A model generated the notes under the pieces. That model did no database searches, had not been told where the DNA came from, and saw only the letters and a program-made list of their open reading frames with translations. From Eggerthellaceae bacterium (lineage in GTDB: Bacteria > Actinomycetota > Coriobacteriia > Coriobacteriales > Eggerthellaceae): a DNA stretch of 64,000 nt. Location of the stretch: positions 1-64,000 of the forward strand of contig CAJTDS010000014.1 in NCBI GenBank assembly GCA_910575165.1, given 5' to 3'. Below are positions 25,208 to 34,044 of this stretch, piece by piece. Numbering within the stretch: the stretch's first letter is position 1; every line of letters starts with the position of its first letter. The position numbers and the translations under genes were made by a program.

Positions 25208-25271
25208 GCAGCCCGCACAATTGGCACTTTGGGAAGAAAATCGTACGTAAGGTGCCGATTGTGCGGGCTGC
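25208..25271. repeat. Large near-perfect inverted repeat
   Basis: Arms of 20 bp at 25208-25227 and 25252-25271 (GCAGCCCGCACAATTGGCAC against its complement, one mismatch) flank a 24-nt loop. It lies in the gap between apbE and the endonuclease IV homologue (25063-25335), which is otherwise empty. It could be a binding site pair, a REP-like palindrome or a transcription end. Confidence 0.7.
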
Positions 25272-25335
25272 GATGGTTCAGCTGCGGGTTTGCGGGCACG
25301 CGTGACGCGCAAGCGCGAGCCGAACCTTGCAAGTT

Positions 25336-26196
25336 CTAGCGCGCGCCGGCCCGCGCCTGGTCGTAGGCCTTCTGGAAGCGGGCGATGTCGCGCTCGTAGG
25401 TAACCAAGGTCGAGCGGGGCTCCTCCAGGTAGAAGGCGGCATGGGCCAGACGCGGGTCCGCAGCGAGGGCGGCCAGGGCGTCGAAGCCGATCGACCCTTC
25501 GCCGATGGGGGCGTGCCGGTCCACTCGGCTGCCCAGCGCCTCCTTCGAGTCGTTCAGGTGCACGGCCAGCAAGCGTCCAAGGCCCACGGTGCGGTCGAGG
25601 TCGTCGAGCACCCCCTGCAGGTTGCCGACGATATCGTAGCCGGCAGCCCAAACGGCGCTTGCGTCCAGGCATACGCCCAGCTTGTCCTTCAGCTTCACGC
25701 CGTCGATCATGGCGGCCAGCTGATCGAAGCGCCAGCCTACCTGGTGTCCCTCGCCGGCCATGGTGTCAAGCAGCACGGTGGTTGTCTGCGTGGCCGCAAA
25801 GGTTTTGTTCAGCGCGTCGCTCACGTTGGCTACGGCCTCGTCAGCGCTGCATCCGGGGGCGCTGCCGGGGCGCACCAGGTAGTACTGCCCGGGTATGTCC
25901 TCCAGGCGCGCCAGGTCCTCGGCCAGCACCATGAGGGTGAAGTCGCGCCGTTTCACGTCGGTGCTCGCGGGCTCCACGTCGTAGGGGGCGTAGCCGCAGA
26001 TGCGGGCTATGCCGTGCTGGGCGGCATAGGCCTTGTAGGCCTCGATGTCCTTCGGGTTGATGGCGCGCACGGCGCCACCCCGGGGGTTGCGGGTGAAGTA
26101 CTGGAAGGTGTTTGCTCCGATGGATACGGCCTCGCGGGCCATGAACAAGTAGCCTTCCTTGGTGGACAGATGGCATCCGATGGTGAGTATGGGCAA
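25336..26196 (-). CDS. Endonuclease IV (AP endonuclease family 2) homologue with altered metal site
   Basis: A 286-aa TIM-barrel protein, standard length for endonuclease IV, aligned by eye to E. coli Nfo. Conserved ligands: HLNDSK (His216), SRVDRH (Asp229, His231), LEEP (Glu261) and CLDAS (Asp179). Substituted: His69 is Tyr (CGYAPY), His109 is Arg (LVRPGS), His182 is Ala (DASAVWAAGYD), and Glu145 is Asp (LLDTMAGEG). Three of nine zinc ligands are therefore gone and one is conservatively changed. The fold is certain; AP-endonuclease activity is doubtful, and it may be a sugar-isomerase-like or non-catalytic paralogue. Confidence 0.85.
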   Translation of the reverse strand: MPILTIGCHLSTKEGYLFMAREAVSIGANTFQYFTRNPRGGAVRAINPKDIEAYKAYAAQHGIARICGYAPYDVEPASTDVKRRDFTLMVLAEDLARLEDIPGQYYLVRPGSAPGCSADEAVANVSDALNKTFAATQTTTVLLDTMAGEGHQVGWRFDQLAAMIDGVKLKDKLGVCLDASAVWAAGYDIVGNLQGVLDDLDRTVGLGRLLAVHLNDSKEALGSRVDRHAPIGEGSIGFDALAALAADPRLAHAAFYLEEPRSTLVTYERDIARFQKAYDQARAGAR

Positions 26197-26319
26197 CGCT
26201 CCTTCGAAATCGCGGGGACCGACCTGTCTACAGTAGGTCAGCCCCCAGGCGAGGAGAAGCGCCGCATGTTCGCCGTCACCGTTCGGTTATCCCCCAAGCG
26301 CCCGCCTGTTGCCGCGGGC

Positions 26320-27120
26320 TTACGGGCGCTGGCCCATGCCGCCTTCCAAGGTGAGGGTCTCGCCGCTCATGAACTTGAAGTCGGGGTTAGCCAGCTGCAC
26401 CACCACGCGCCCGATCTCTTTCTCCACGTCGCCGTAATGGCCCATGGGGGGCATGTGCACGTTGGCCTTGAAAGCGTCGGGGTAGGCCTCCTGGAAGTCT
26501 TCCAGGGCCTTGGTCCAGGCCAGAGGGCAGACGACGTTCACGTTGATGCCGTCGGGGCCCCACTCGGTGGCCGCCACGCGGGACAGGCCGCGGATGCCCT
26601 CCTTGGCGGCAGCGTAGGCGCACTGGCCGTAGTTGCCGAAGAGGCCGGCGCCGCTGGCGAAGTTGATGACGGAGCCCTTGGTCTTTTTCAGGTGCGGGTA
26701 GCAGGCCTGCATGTAGTAGAAGGTGGCGTAGAGCCCGGAGTAGACGGCCAGGTCGAACTGGTCGGTGCTGTGGTCGGCCAGGGTCACGCCGGACGCAGAG
26801 GCCTGGGCGTTGTTCACCAGCACGTCGATGCGGCCGAACTCCGCCATGGCCTGGTCGATCACGTTCTGCACCACGGCCTTGTTGTCGGCGCCGGCGTTCA
26901 CGTCGGCCTGGACGGTGAGCACCTTGATGCCGTAGGCGGCCTCGAGCTCCTCCTTGGCCCCCTGCAGCTTGGCGACGTTGCGGCCGGTGATGACGAGGTT
27001 TGCGCCCTCCTTGGCGTAGGCGATGGCGATGCCGTAGCCGATGGCCCCGGGCGATCCGTCCTTGAGTTTGGCTACGCCGGCCCCGGTGATGATGGCGGTC
27101 TTGCCTGTCAGAAAGCCCAT
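26320..27120 (-). CDS. Short-chain dehydrogenase/reductase
   Basis: A 266-aa classical SDR. The cofactor motif is TGAGVAKLKDGSPGAIGYGI (an expanded glycine loop), then NNAQ, Ser in NFASGAG, and the catalytic YAAAK tetrad residues in GQCAYAAAKEGIRG. The C-terminus LTLEGGMGQRP fits a substrate-cap end. The start at 27120 has AAGGAG upstream. The expanded glycine loop resembles bile-acid or steroid SDRs, but the substrate is not determinable. It follows oleate hydratase on the same strand after a hairpin, so it is probably a separate transcript. Confidence 0.85.
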   Translation of the reverse strand: MGFLTGKTAIITGAGVAKLKDGSPGAIGYGIAIAYAKEGANLVITGRNVAKLQGAKEELEAAYGIKVLTVQADVNAGADNKAVVQNVIDQAMAEFGRIDVLVNNAQASASGVTLADHSTDQFDLAVYSGLYATFYYMQACYPHLKKTKGSVINFASGAGLFGNYGQCAYAAAKEGIRGLSRVAATEWGPDGINVNVVCPLAWTKALEDFQEAYPDAFKANVHMPPMGHYGDVEKEIGRVVVQLANPDFKFMSGETLTLEGGMGQRP

Positions 27121-27245
27121 GGATGCTCCTTCGGTCGGTTTTCGTTCGGACTGTTTCAGTGTAGCGCTGATGGGCGCCCGCAGGCCGAGGCGCCCTCCCA
27201 GCGGCCGAATGCGCAGCGCGGGGGATCGGCCCGTGCGAGGGGACG

Positions 27246-27282
27246 GGGCGCCCGCAAGGCTCATCCGCGCTTGCGGGCGCCC
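27246..27282 (-). terminator. Hairpin between oleate hydratase and the SDR gene
   Basis: The 13-bp perfect stem GGGCGCCCGCAAG/CTTGCGGGCGCCC has an 11-nt loop and no T-run. It is positioned to end the oleate hydratase transcript. Confidence 0.6.
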
Positions 27283-27305
27283 TCCGCGCTCGATTACGGT
27301 CGCCC

Positions 27306-29228
27306 CTAGTGGATGCCGGGCCAGACGGCGCCGGTGGCGGGTTCGGGCACGTCGGCGTTGTCGGGGGTGGTCTCCACCACACCGAAGGCCTTCAGCAGCC
27401 CGTAGATGTCGGTGTGCTCGATGGCCTTCAGCCCCTGGCTCATCAGCAGCTTCTCGATAAGGCTCATGTTCATGCTGGTGGCAGGCTTGCCGTCGCGCAG
27501 CAGCACCGTTGCGTTGAGCAGCGAGCGCAAATCGAAGTAGCTGTTCCACACTTCGGGCACGCCGCGGTCGATGTCAAGCAGCGTGTAGACGGCCTCCATG
27601 CCCGTGCGCATGGAGTACTCGGTGGTGAAGATGGTGTCGCGGGGCGTTTCGGCGAACTGGCCGATGAAGGCGAAGTTCACAGCCCCCTGCGGCACTACGT
27701 CGGGGCGGTCGCCTTCGGCGCGCGGCATGAAGAAGGCGGTGATGTAGGGCATCATGCAGGGCACGGTGTTGGCGCTATGCTCGGCCAGCTCGCCGATCTG
27801 CTCCTCGGGCACGCCCAGGTGGTAGAGCCATTCCTCGCAGATCTCGCGGCCGGTGCACTCGCGCATGGGCTTTCTCACGTAGTCGCCGGGCCTGTCGGTG
27901 AACAGGCTGTACACCCATACGCACACGGTGCCCGGCTTCTGGTCGCGGAACTGCGGCTGGCGGTTGATGGTCCAGGACAGAAGCCAGCTGGAGTCCTTCA
28001 CCGACACGATGCCGCCGGTGACCACCTTGCCCGAGAGCGGGTCGCGGTGGCAGATGCGCTCGATGTAGGGCAAGATCTTGTCGTCCAGGGTGGTGATGGT
28101 AGCGCTTTCCCAGTTGCTCAGCTCGGGGGTGCTGCAGAACTTCTCGGGGTGGCCGAAGGCGGGGCTTTGCGCGGCGATGCGCTTCCACAGGTCCCAACCG
28201 TCGCCGTCGGTGAGCTCGGGTGCGAAGGCGGCAGGCGTGTCCTGGTCGCCGAACGTGGAGTGGGCAACGCAGCTGCCCGGCGTGATGAACACCAGGTCGT
28301 TCTCGGTGAGGTCTATGGTCTGGCTGGGCGCGCTCGCTTGTGAGGGCGCGTCGGCTGCGGCGGGCACGCCGGTGGCCCGGTCGCGGGATGCCTGGCCGTC
28401 CTCGCGGCGGAACACGATCTGGGTGGCAAGCTTGCGGTCGTTGTCGGCCGCTTCGCTGCACGAGAAGAAGACGTCGGTCACGTGGGTGTCGAACTGGAAG
28501 TCGACCCCGTGCGCTTCCAGGTAGCGCTGCATGGGCAATATCATGGACTCGTACTGGTTGTAGCGGGTGAAGCGCAGGGCCGAGAAGTCGGGCAGGCCGC
28601 CGATGTGGTGCACGAAGCGGTTGATGTAGCGCTTCATCTCAAGGGCGCTGTGCCAGTTCTCGAAGGCGAACATGGTGCGCCAGTACAGCCAGAAGTTGCT
28701 CATCAGCACCTCGTCGGAGAAGTACTCGGTGATCTTCTTGTCCTGCAGCTCCTCCTCGGGGGTGTAGAACAGGGTGAGTATCTCCTTGCAGCCGGCGTCC
28801 GACAGCCCGAAGGTGCCGTCGGTATGGGCGTCCTGACCGCGGCCTTCCGTGGCGCGGCACAGGGAGTAGTTGGGGTCCTGCTTGTTCAGCCGGTAGTAGT
28901 AGTCCAGCACGCTTAGGCTCTCGTCCTCGATGGAGGGGATGTCGCGGAAGAGGTCCCACATCACCTCGAAGTGGTTGTCCATCTCGCGGCCGCCGCGCAT
29001 GGTGTAGCCTAAGTTGGCGTAGTCCCAGCCGTCGCAGGCGCCGCCGGCCCGCGGGTCGCGCTCCAGGATATGGATGTGCTCGCCCGGCATCTGGCCGTCG
29101 CGCACCAGGTAGCAGGCGGCGGTGAGCCCCGCCAGGCCCGACCCTATGATGTAGGCGTGCTTGTCCTCCACGCCCTCCGGCTTCACCGGACGCGCGAAAG
29201 CCTCGTAGTTTCCGCTGGAATAGTACAT
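27306..29228 (-). CDS. ohyA: Oleate hydratase
   Basis: A 640-aa FAD enzyme of the myosin-cross-reactive antigen family, full length. It hydrates the cis-9 double bond of oleate and related fatty acids to 10-hydroxy acids, a detoxification of unsaturated fatty acids. Seen: N-terminal MYYSSGNYEAFARPVKPEG, FAD motif GSGLAGLTAACYLVRDG, GGREMDNHFEVMWDLF, and the C-terminal FIGQFAETPRDTIFTTEYSM region. The start at 29228 has GAAAGGAAG upstream. It contains an Ala/Ser/Pro-rich insertion at about residues 290-315 that may be a disordered loop. It is a monocistronic unit. Confidence 0.93.
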   Translation of the reverse strand: MYYSSGNYEAFARPVKPEGVEDKHAYIIGSGLAGLTAACYLVRDGQMPGEHIHILERDPRAGGACDGWDYANLGYTMRGGREMDNHFEVMWDLFRDIPSIEDESLSVLDYYYRLNKQDPNYSLCRATEGRGQDAHTDGTFGLSDAGCKEILTLFYTPEEELQDKKITEYFSDEVLMSNFWLYWRTMFAFENWHSALEMKRYINRFVHHIGGLPDFSALRFTRYNQYESMILPMQRYLEAHGVDFQFDTHVTDVFFSCSEAADNDRKLATQIVFRREDGQASRDRATGVPAAADAPSQASAPSQTIDLTENDLVFITPGSCVAHSTFGDQDTPAAFAPELTDGDGWDLWKRIAAQSPAFGHPEKFCSTPELSNWESATITTLDDKILPYIERICHRDPLSGKVVTGGIVSVKDSSWLLSWTINRQPQFRDQKPGTVCVWVYSLFTDRPGDYVRKPMRECTGREICEEWLYHLGVPEEQIGELAEHSANTVPCMMPYITAFFMPRAEGDRPDVVPQGAVNFAFIGQFAETPRDTIFTTEYSMRTGMEAVYTLLDIDRGVPEVWNSYFDLRSLLNATVLLRDGKPATSMNMSLIEKLLMSQGLKAIEHTDIYGLLKAFGVVETTPDNADVPEPATGAVWPGIH

Positions 29229-29745
29229 AGCGCTTCCTTTCCGTCTTTCCTGCACGAGGGGGCTCCGAATCGTCCGGCCTACCCCGGAAAAGATGCTAGG
29301 CCAGCCGGCTGCAGGGTTCCACAGGGGGTACGAAGTCATTGACGAAGCGATGACGAGATGAAACGCGCCACGTGCGTCGGCGTCGCGCATAGAGCAGGCG
29401 GAGGATGGGTGCCGGGAGCGCGTGTCGGGGGGCGGGGATGCCAGGGGCGTGCGAGGGGAGGTGCATGGTGCAGACCTGGCACCTCCCTGCCTCTTAGCGA
29501 CTGGCGTTTCTGCTGACCTTTCGCGGGGCACCTTAAGGTTCTTAAGGTGCATGGAGAAAAGCTTGCGGTTCGTTAAGCCTTCGGGGCTTCAAGGGGAAGT
29601 GCGATGACAAACAGAGGGCTGAACAGCGGATAAGCCCATAATGATGACGAAGTTCCCGATGGTTTAGCCAAGGCGGCCCCTCTTGGGCGAGCGCTTGACC
29701 TGCCGGTTGGGAGACGGGTTGGTGCTTCGGGCCAGGAGGAAGATG
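29229..29745. other. Long intergenic region with two hairpins
   Basis: A 517-bp gap between divergent genes. It contains GGGAGGTGC at 29456-29464 pairing with GCACCTCCC at 29479-29487 (14-nt loop), and GCACCTTAAG at 29528-29537 pairing perfectly with CTTAAGGTGC at 29541-29550 (3-nt loop). No convincing ORF. It may hold operators for fatty-acid control or a small RNA. Confidence 0.4.
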
Positions 29746-30576
29746 ATGCGGGAACGGGTGGGAACGGACGGCGGCGCTTCGGCGCTACGGTGCGCCGCGG
29801 TGCCGCTCGCTTGCCCCGGCGGCCGTGCGCTGTGCATGTCTTCGGAGGACGCGCGGGAAGGTGGCGCCGGCCTTACCGCGGCGGCGGTTCCCGTTGCCTT
29901 GGCCGCGCACCTGCTTGCGCAGCGAGCGCTTCGCCGGGGTGCCTACGTCGCCTGGCGGCTGTCCTGCCTTCAGGAAGGGCTCGTGGCCGTGCTGGCGGCG
30001 GGCGGTATGGCCACCAGGGACTTCCGTCGGTCGCTTCTGATGTACTTCTGCCTGTTCAGCATCGTGGGGCACTGGATGGAAGTGGGGTTTTGCCTGCTGG
30101 TGAAGTGGGGCATCCTGCTGGGGACCTACGACCCAGCCTCGGCGGTGTGGCGCAACTTGCTGAACCCGTTTCCCATCTACGGGGTGGGGATGGTGGCTTG
30201 CGCGCTGGTGCTGTTCCCAGCCCTGGCCAAGATTCGGCGGACCGTGGGCGGCTTCGGGCTCGCCCTGCTGCTGAGCTTCGCGCTGAACACGCTCGTGTGC
30301 TCGGGGCTTGAGCTGGGGCTGGGCCTGCTGCAGAACCAGCCGGACCCGAGCGGGGTGTACCCGCTGTGGGACTACACGTCCATGCCCTTCAACTTCATGG
30401 GGCAGATCTGCCTGCAGAACTCTCTGGCCTTCGGCGCAGTGTCCTCGCTCATGGCCTGGGTGGCGTTCCCGGTGCTGCACATGGCCTACCTGCGTTTGCC
30501 CGAGCATGTCAAGCGCATCTGCGCCACGGTGGTGGCGACGCTTTTCCTGCTGGCGGGGTGCCTGTATGCGGTATGA
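29746..30576 (+). CDS. CmpB-family membrane protein
   Basis: About 276 aa; the C-terminal two-thirds match the putative ABC-transporter type IV (CmpB) domain with five to six helices: YFCLFSIVGHWMEVGFCLLV, then LNPFPIYGVGMV and LLLSFALNTLVCSGLELGLG. The N-terminal 60 residues are Ala/Gly-rich. The start is at 29746, with an adjacent ATG at 29743; AGGAGG is 6 bp upstream of the former. It is the second member of this family in the window (the other at 14591), with lower similarity and no long helical N-terminus. Function is unknown. Confidence 0.6.
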   Translation: MRERVGTDGGASALRCAAVPLACPGGRALCMSSEDAREGGAGLTAAAVPVALAAHLLAQRALRRGAYVAWRLSCLQEGLVAVLAAGGMATRDFRRSLLMYFCLFSIVGHWMEVGFCLLVKWGILLGTYDPASAVWRNLLNPFPIYGVGMVACALVLFPALAKIRRTVGGFGLALLLSFALNTLVCSGLELGLGLLQNQPDPSGVYPLWDYTSMPFNFMGQICLQNSLAFGAVSSLMAWVAFPVLHMAYLRLPEHVKRICATVVATLFLLAGCLYAV

Positions 30577-30678
30577 GGGCGCCTCGCGTCCCCAGCGGCC
30601 TGCGCGGCCGTGTGCTATAGTTCCACCGAGCGAAGCGCAGGGAAGGCTTCGGCAGGTCGCGAACGGGAGGGACAAGCC

Positions 30679-31914
30679 ATGGGCAACCAGGACAATCGCA
30701 AGGTCTACGAGGACATACGGGCCCATGGGCACCTCATCGATTCGGACATCCTGTCACGCATCATGGGCGGCATCGTGGAGCTGGACGGCGAGTACGAGGT
30801 GCTCTCGTTGGACATAGGCCGCGGCAACGAGAACCCCTCCACCATGGTCATGCGCGTCTTCGGGCGCGACGAGGCGCACTTGGCTTCCATGATGGGCATG
30901 CTGCACGCCCTGGGCGTGGTTCCCGTGCACTCGTGCGACGCGACGACGCAGCCGGCCCCCGCCGACGGCGTGTTCCCCGAGGGCTTCTACGCCACCACCA
31001 ACCTGCCGACCCAGGTGCGCCTGGGCGGCCAGTGGCGCGATGTGCCCAACGAGGAGATGGACCTGGGCTTGGTCGTCAGCCCCGACGGCGAATCGGTTGC
31101 GGGCGTGCCCGTGGCCGAGGTGCGCGCAGGGGATGCGGTGGTGGTGGGCCAGGACGGCATCCGCGTGACGTTCCAGGAGCGCCCGCGCCAGAAGGAGGCC
31201 TTCGAGTTCATGAACTCCACAGCCTCAAGCGAGAAGCCGAAGTCCCAGATCATCCGCCAGGTGGCCTCGCTTCTGCGCGAGGTGCGCGAACGGGGGTGCG
31301 ACGTGGTTGCCGTGGTGGGGCCCGCCATCGTGCACACCGGCGCCGCCGGCGACCTCATCCGCCTTGTTCGCGGCGGCTACGTGACGGTGCTCTTCGGGGG
31401 CAACGCCGTTGCCACCCACGACATCGAGTCAGCGCTCTTCGGCACGTCGCTGGGCATCGACCTGTCCACGGGGCTTTCGGTTCCCTCGGGGCACGAGCAC
31501 CACCTGCGGGCCATCAACCGCATCCGCGCCTGCGGCTCCATCGCCGGCGCTGTGGAGCAGGGCGTGCTGACCGAAGGGCTCATGCACGCGCTCGTGGAGA
31601 CGGGCACCCCCTTCGTGCTGGCGGGCTCCATCCGCGACGACGGCCCGCTGCCCGACGTCATCACCGACACCGTGCGCGCCCAGGAGGCAATGCGCCCGTG
31701 GTGCCAGAAGGCCGGGGCGTGCCTGATGATGTCCACCATGCTGCACTCCATCGCCACGGGCAACATGCTGCCGGCCTCGGTCACCACCATCTGCGTCGAC
31801 ATCAACCCGGCCGTGGTCACGAAGCTGGCCGACCGCGGCAGCTTCCAGACCGTCGGCATCATAACCGACGTGGGGTTGTTCCTGAAATCGCTCGCCGACG
31901 AGCTGGGCTGCTAG
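30679..31914 (+). CDS. LOR/SDH-domain protein (TIGR00300 family; archaeal-type ornithine cyclodeaminase-like)
   Basis: A 411-aa protein of the family that shares a region with lysine-oxoglutarate reductase/saccharopine dehydrogenase bifunctional enzymes. Recognisable blocks: GHLIDSDILSRIMGGIVELD, then DEAHLASMMGMLHALG, and a C-terminal nucleotide-binding half with VVAVVGPAIVHTGAAGDLIRL and LFGGNAVATHDIESALFGTS. Archaeal relatives convert ornithine to proline with release of ammonia. The start at 30679 has GGGAGGG upstream. It is convergent with carbonic anhydrase and shares a CTAG stop overlap. Confidence 0.8.
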   Translation: MGNQDNRKVYEDIRAHGHLIDSDILSRIMGGIVELDGEYEVLSLDIGRGNENPSTMVMRVFGRDEAHLASMMGMLHALGVVPVHSCDATTQPAPADGVFPEGFYATTNLPTQVRLGGQWRDVPNEEMDLGLVVSPDGESVAGVPVAEVRAGDAVVVGQDGIRVTFQERPRQKEAFEFMNSTASSEKPKSQIIRQVASLLREVRERGCDVVAVVGPAIVHTGAAGDLIRLVRGGYVTVLFGGNAVATHDIESALFGTSLGIDLSTGLSVPSGHEHHLRAINRIRACGSIAGAVEQGVLTEGLMHALVETGTPFVLAGSIRDDGPLPDVITDTVRAQEAMRPWCQKAGACLMMSTMLHSIATGNMLPASVTTICVDINPAVVTKLADRGSFQTVGIITDVGLFLKSLADELGC

Positions 31915-32516
31915 GGCATCTGGAGGAAGTCCACCACGCCGCAGTGGGTATGGTAGATGGCGCCGGCCATGCGCAGGGCGCCAACTTCCTCAAGCTGGGC
32001 GAGGGCGGGGTGTGCCCGCAGTTCGGCTATGGCTGCCCGCGTGTTCAGCACGCTGGCCTCGTAGGGGTCGCTCGCAGCCCCGATGGCCTCCGCGATGCGG
32101 CCCGTGACCGAGGCGACGTCGCCCGCCTCGCCGTCCAAGGCCGCCTTGATGGCGCCGCAGTGCGTATGCCCTAGCACCAGCAAAAGCGAGGTGTGCAGGT
32201 GCTTGCAGGCGTAGATGGCGCTGGCGGCCTCAACGGGCCCCACCACGTTGCCCGCCACCCGCACGACGAAGAGCTCGCCCAGGCCGGTCATGAAAATGTG
32301 CTCGGGCACCACGCGCGAGTCCGAGCAGGCGATCACCGTGGCGAAGGGCCGCTGGCCGTTCTCGAACAGATCCTGGATGCGCTCAGGCGACAGGTCGCGC
32401 TCGTGGTCGAGGGCCTCCACGTAGATGCGGTTGCCCTCGCGCAGGCGCCGAAGGGCCGCATCGGGCGATACGTGGGCGTCGCCGTCGAAGTCGTCGGCGG
32501 TGTAGTCCATGGCCAT
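31911..32516 (-). CDS. Beta-class carbonic anhydrase
   Basis: A 201-aa enzyme interconverting CO2 and bicarbonate. Zinc and dyad residues are present: CSDSR (Cys, Asp, Arg), then HTHCG (His and Cys) about 60 residues later, and VVRVAGNVV between them. The length is standard. The start at 32516 (MAMDYT) lies 2 bp past the aminotransferase stop, so the two are co-transcribed and possibly translationally coupled. It may supply bicarbonate or balance the pH of a linked reaction. Confidence 0.93.
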   Translation of the reverse strand: MAMDYTADDFDGDAHVSPDAALRRLREGNRIYVEALDHERDLSPERIQDLFENGQRPFATVIACSDSRVVPEHIFMTGLGELFVVRVAGNVVGPVEAASAIYACKHLHTSLLLVLGHTHCGAIKAALDGEAGDVASVTGRIAEAIGAASDPYEASVLNTRAAIAELRAHPALAQLEEVGALRMAGAIYHTHCGVVDFLQMP

Positions 32517-32518
32517 GG

Positions 32519-33712
32519 CTAGGCCCCCAGCTCCTCGCGGATGCATTCGGCCAGGCGCCGGATGCCGTCGCGGATGGTGTCCTCGTCGGCGTTGGTGAAG
32601 TTCAGGCGCATGGTGGAGCGCGAGCCGGGCTCGGCGTAGAAGGGCGCTCCCGGCACGAAGGCCACGTTGCGCGCGAGCGCCTTGTCGAACAGCTCCATGG
32701 TGTCCACGGACTCGGGCAGCGTCACCCACAGGAACATGCCGCCTTCGGGAACGGTGTAGGAGACGTCGGCGGGGAAGTACTCGGCCATGGCCTCCACCAT
32801 GGTTCGGGCCTGGGCGCCGTACAGGTCGCGGATCTTCACCAGGTGCTCGTCCAGGCTGTTGTGGGTGAGGTAGTCGTAGACCACGTACTGGGAGAACACG
32901 TTGGTGTGCAGGTCGGCGGCCTCCTTGGCGATGGAGACGTTGCGCAGAAGCTCGTGGTCCTTGGTGAGCAGGTAGCCCATGCGGAAACCCGGGGTGACCG
33001 TCTTCGAGAACGATCCCATGACCACGCCGTGGGGCAGGTTCGTGCCGCCGATGTAGGGAAGCGACTCGCCCTCGAAGCGCAGCTCGCCGTAGGGGTCGTC
33101 CTCCACCACCACGATGTTGCGCCCGCTCAGCGCCTCGCGCACCTGGCGACGCCCTTCGGCGGTGTAGGTAAGGCCGGTGGGGTTCTGGAAGTTGGGGATG
33201 AGGTAGATCATCTTCGCCCCGGCGTCGAGGGCGGCATTCAGCTCGTCGATGTCGAGCCCCTCGTCGGTGAGCTCCACTTCGTAGAACACCGGCTGGTTCA
33301 AGGCGAAGGCCTGGATGGCCGCAAGATAGGTGGGCTTCTCCACGATGACGCCGTCGCCCTTGTCCAGCAGCACCTTGCCCAGCAAATCCAAGATCTGCTG
33401 CGATCCGGTGGTGATGAGCACGTCGTCGGCTACGTAGTCGGTGCCGAAGCGGTGGTTGTAGCGGTCGGCCACCCACTGGCGCAGCTCGTCGATGCCGGCG
33501 GTGGCGGAGTACTGGAAGGCCTTGGCTCCCTGCTCGGCAACGACCCGCTCCATGGATTCCAGAAGCTTTTGCTGGGGGAACGAGATGGGGTTGGGAAGCC
33601 CTCCGGCGAAGGAGGTGACTTCCGGGTCGGAGGCGGCCTTCAGGATGCTGCGGACGAAGGAGGGGGGAGTGGCCTTGATGCCGTCGGAGAGCAGCTCGTC
33701 GATGTCGTTCAT
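32519..33712 (-). CDS. PLP-dependent class I/II aminotransferase (2-aminoadipate/MocR-type fold I)
   Basis: A 397-aa fold-type I aminotransferase without an HTH domain, resembling LysN-like 2-aminoadipate or aromatic aminotransferases. Seen: FAGGLPNPISFP near residue 40, the PNFQNPTG motif, VEDDPYGELRFEG, and the PLP-lysine segment GSFSKTVTPGFRMGYL (Lys about 233). The C-terminal Arg region STMRLNFTNAD binds the substrate carboxylate. The start at 33712 has AGGAGAAGGG upstream. It is the first gene of an aminotransferase-carbonic anhydrase pair. Confidence 0.88.
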   Translation of the reverse strand: MNDIDELLSDGIKATPPSFVRSILKAASDPEVTSFAGGLPNPISFPQQKLLESMERVVAEQGAKAFQYSATAGIDELRQWVADRYNHRFGTDYVADDVLITTGSQQILDLLGKVLLDKGDGVIVEKPTYLAAIQAFALNQPVFYEVELTDEGLDIDELNAALDAGAKMIYLIPNFQNPTGLTYTAEGRRQVREALSGRNIVVVEDDPYGELRFEGESLPYIGGTNLPHGVVMGSFSKTVTPGFRMGYLLTKDHELLRNVSIAKEAADLHTNVFSQYVVYDYLTHNSLDEHLVKIRDLYGAQARTMVEAMAEYFPADVSYTVPEGGMFLWVTLPESVDTMELFDKALARNVAFVPGAPFYAEPGSRSTMRLNFTNADEDTIRDGIRRLAECIREELGA

Positions 33713-34044
33713 GGGAAATCCCTTCTCCTGTCGTGCGCGATGTCGTGCCGTGGTGCCTGCCATGAGGCGAACGGTCGGCGTTCCATTATCCGTCAACGAA
33801 CGCCCAAGGGGCGCGGCTCCGAAGGATTTGCAGGATTTCTTGACGTGGGCGCTCGTTGCGCTTCGGGCAATGAGGGGCGAGGTGGCGCATCAGTTTGCGT
33901 CCGAATCGCACGGTTTTGGTACTGTTGTCTGCGGCTAACAGTACCAAAACCGTTCAATCCGGCCCGAAACAGCCGTTTTCGCCGAGTTGATGGTGCCAAA
34001 ACCGTTCAATCCGGCCCGAAACTGTTGTGTTCGTCGGGCAAGCG
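33713..34044. repeat. Intergenic region with inverted and direct repeats
   Basis: A 332-bp gap between the aminotransferase start and the ABC exporter stop. It holds a perfect 16-bp inverted repeat (CGGTTTTGGTACTGTT at 33911-33926 with its complement at 33937-33952, 10-nt loop). Two 29-bp direct repeats, 33942-33970 and 33994-34022 (period 52 bp, one mismatch), each contain CCAAAACCGTTCAATCCGGC. It looks like a REP-type intergenic element. No ORF is supported. Confidence 0.7.

Noticed and set aside
25327-27309. 660-codon plus-strand frame over the endonuclease IV and SDR genes
   Set aside because: Low-complexity Gly/Val/His shadow; both minus-strand genes have full domains and start signals.
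33911-34022. CRISPR-like repeats
   Set aside because: Only two direct copies with a 23-bp gap and an inverted copy; no array, no cas genes.
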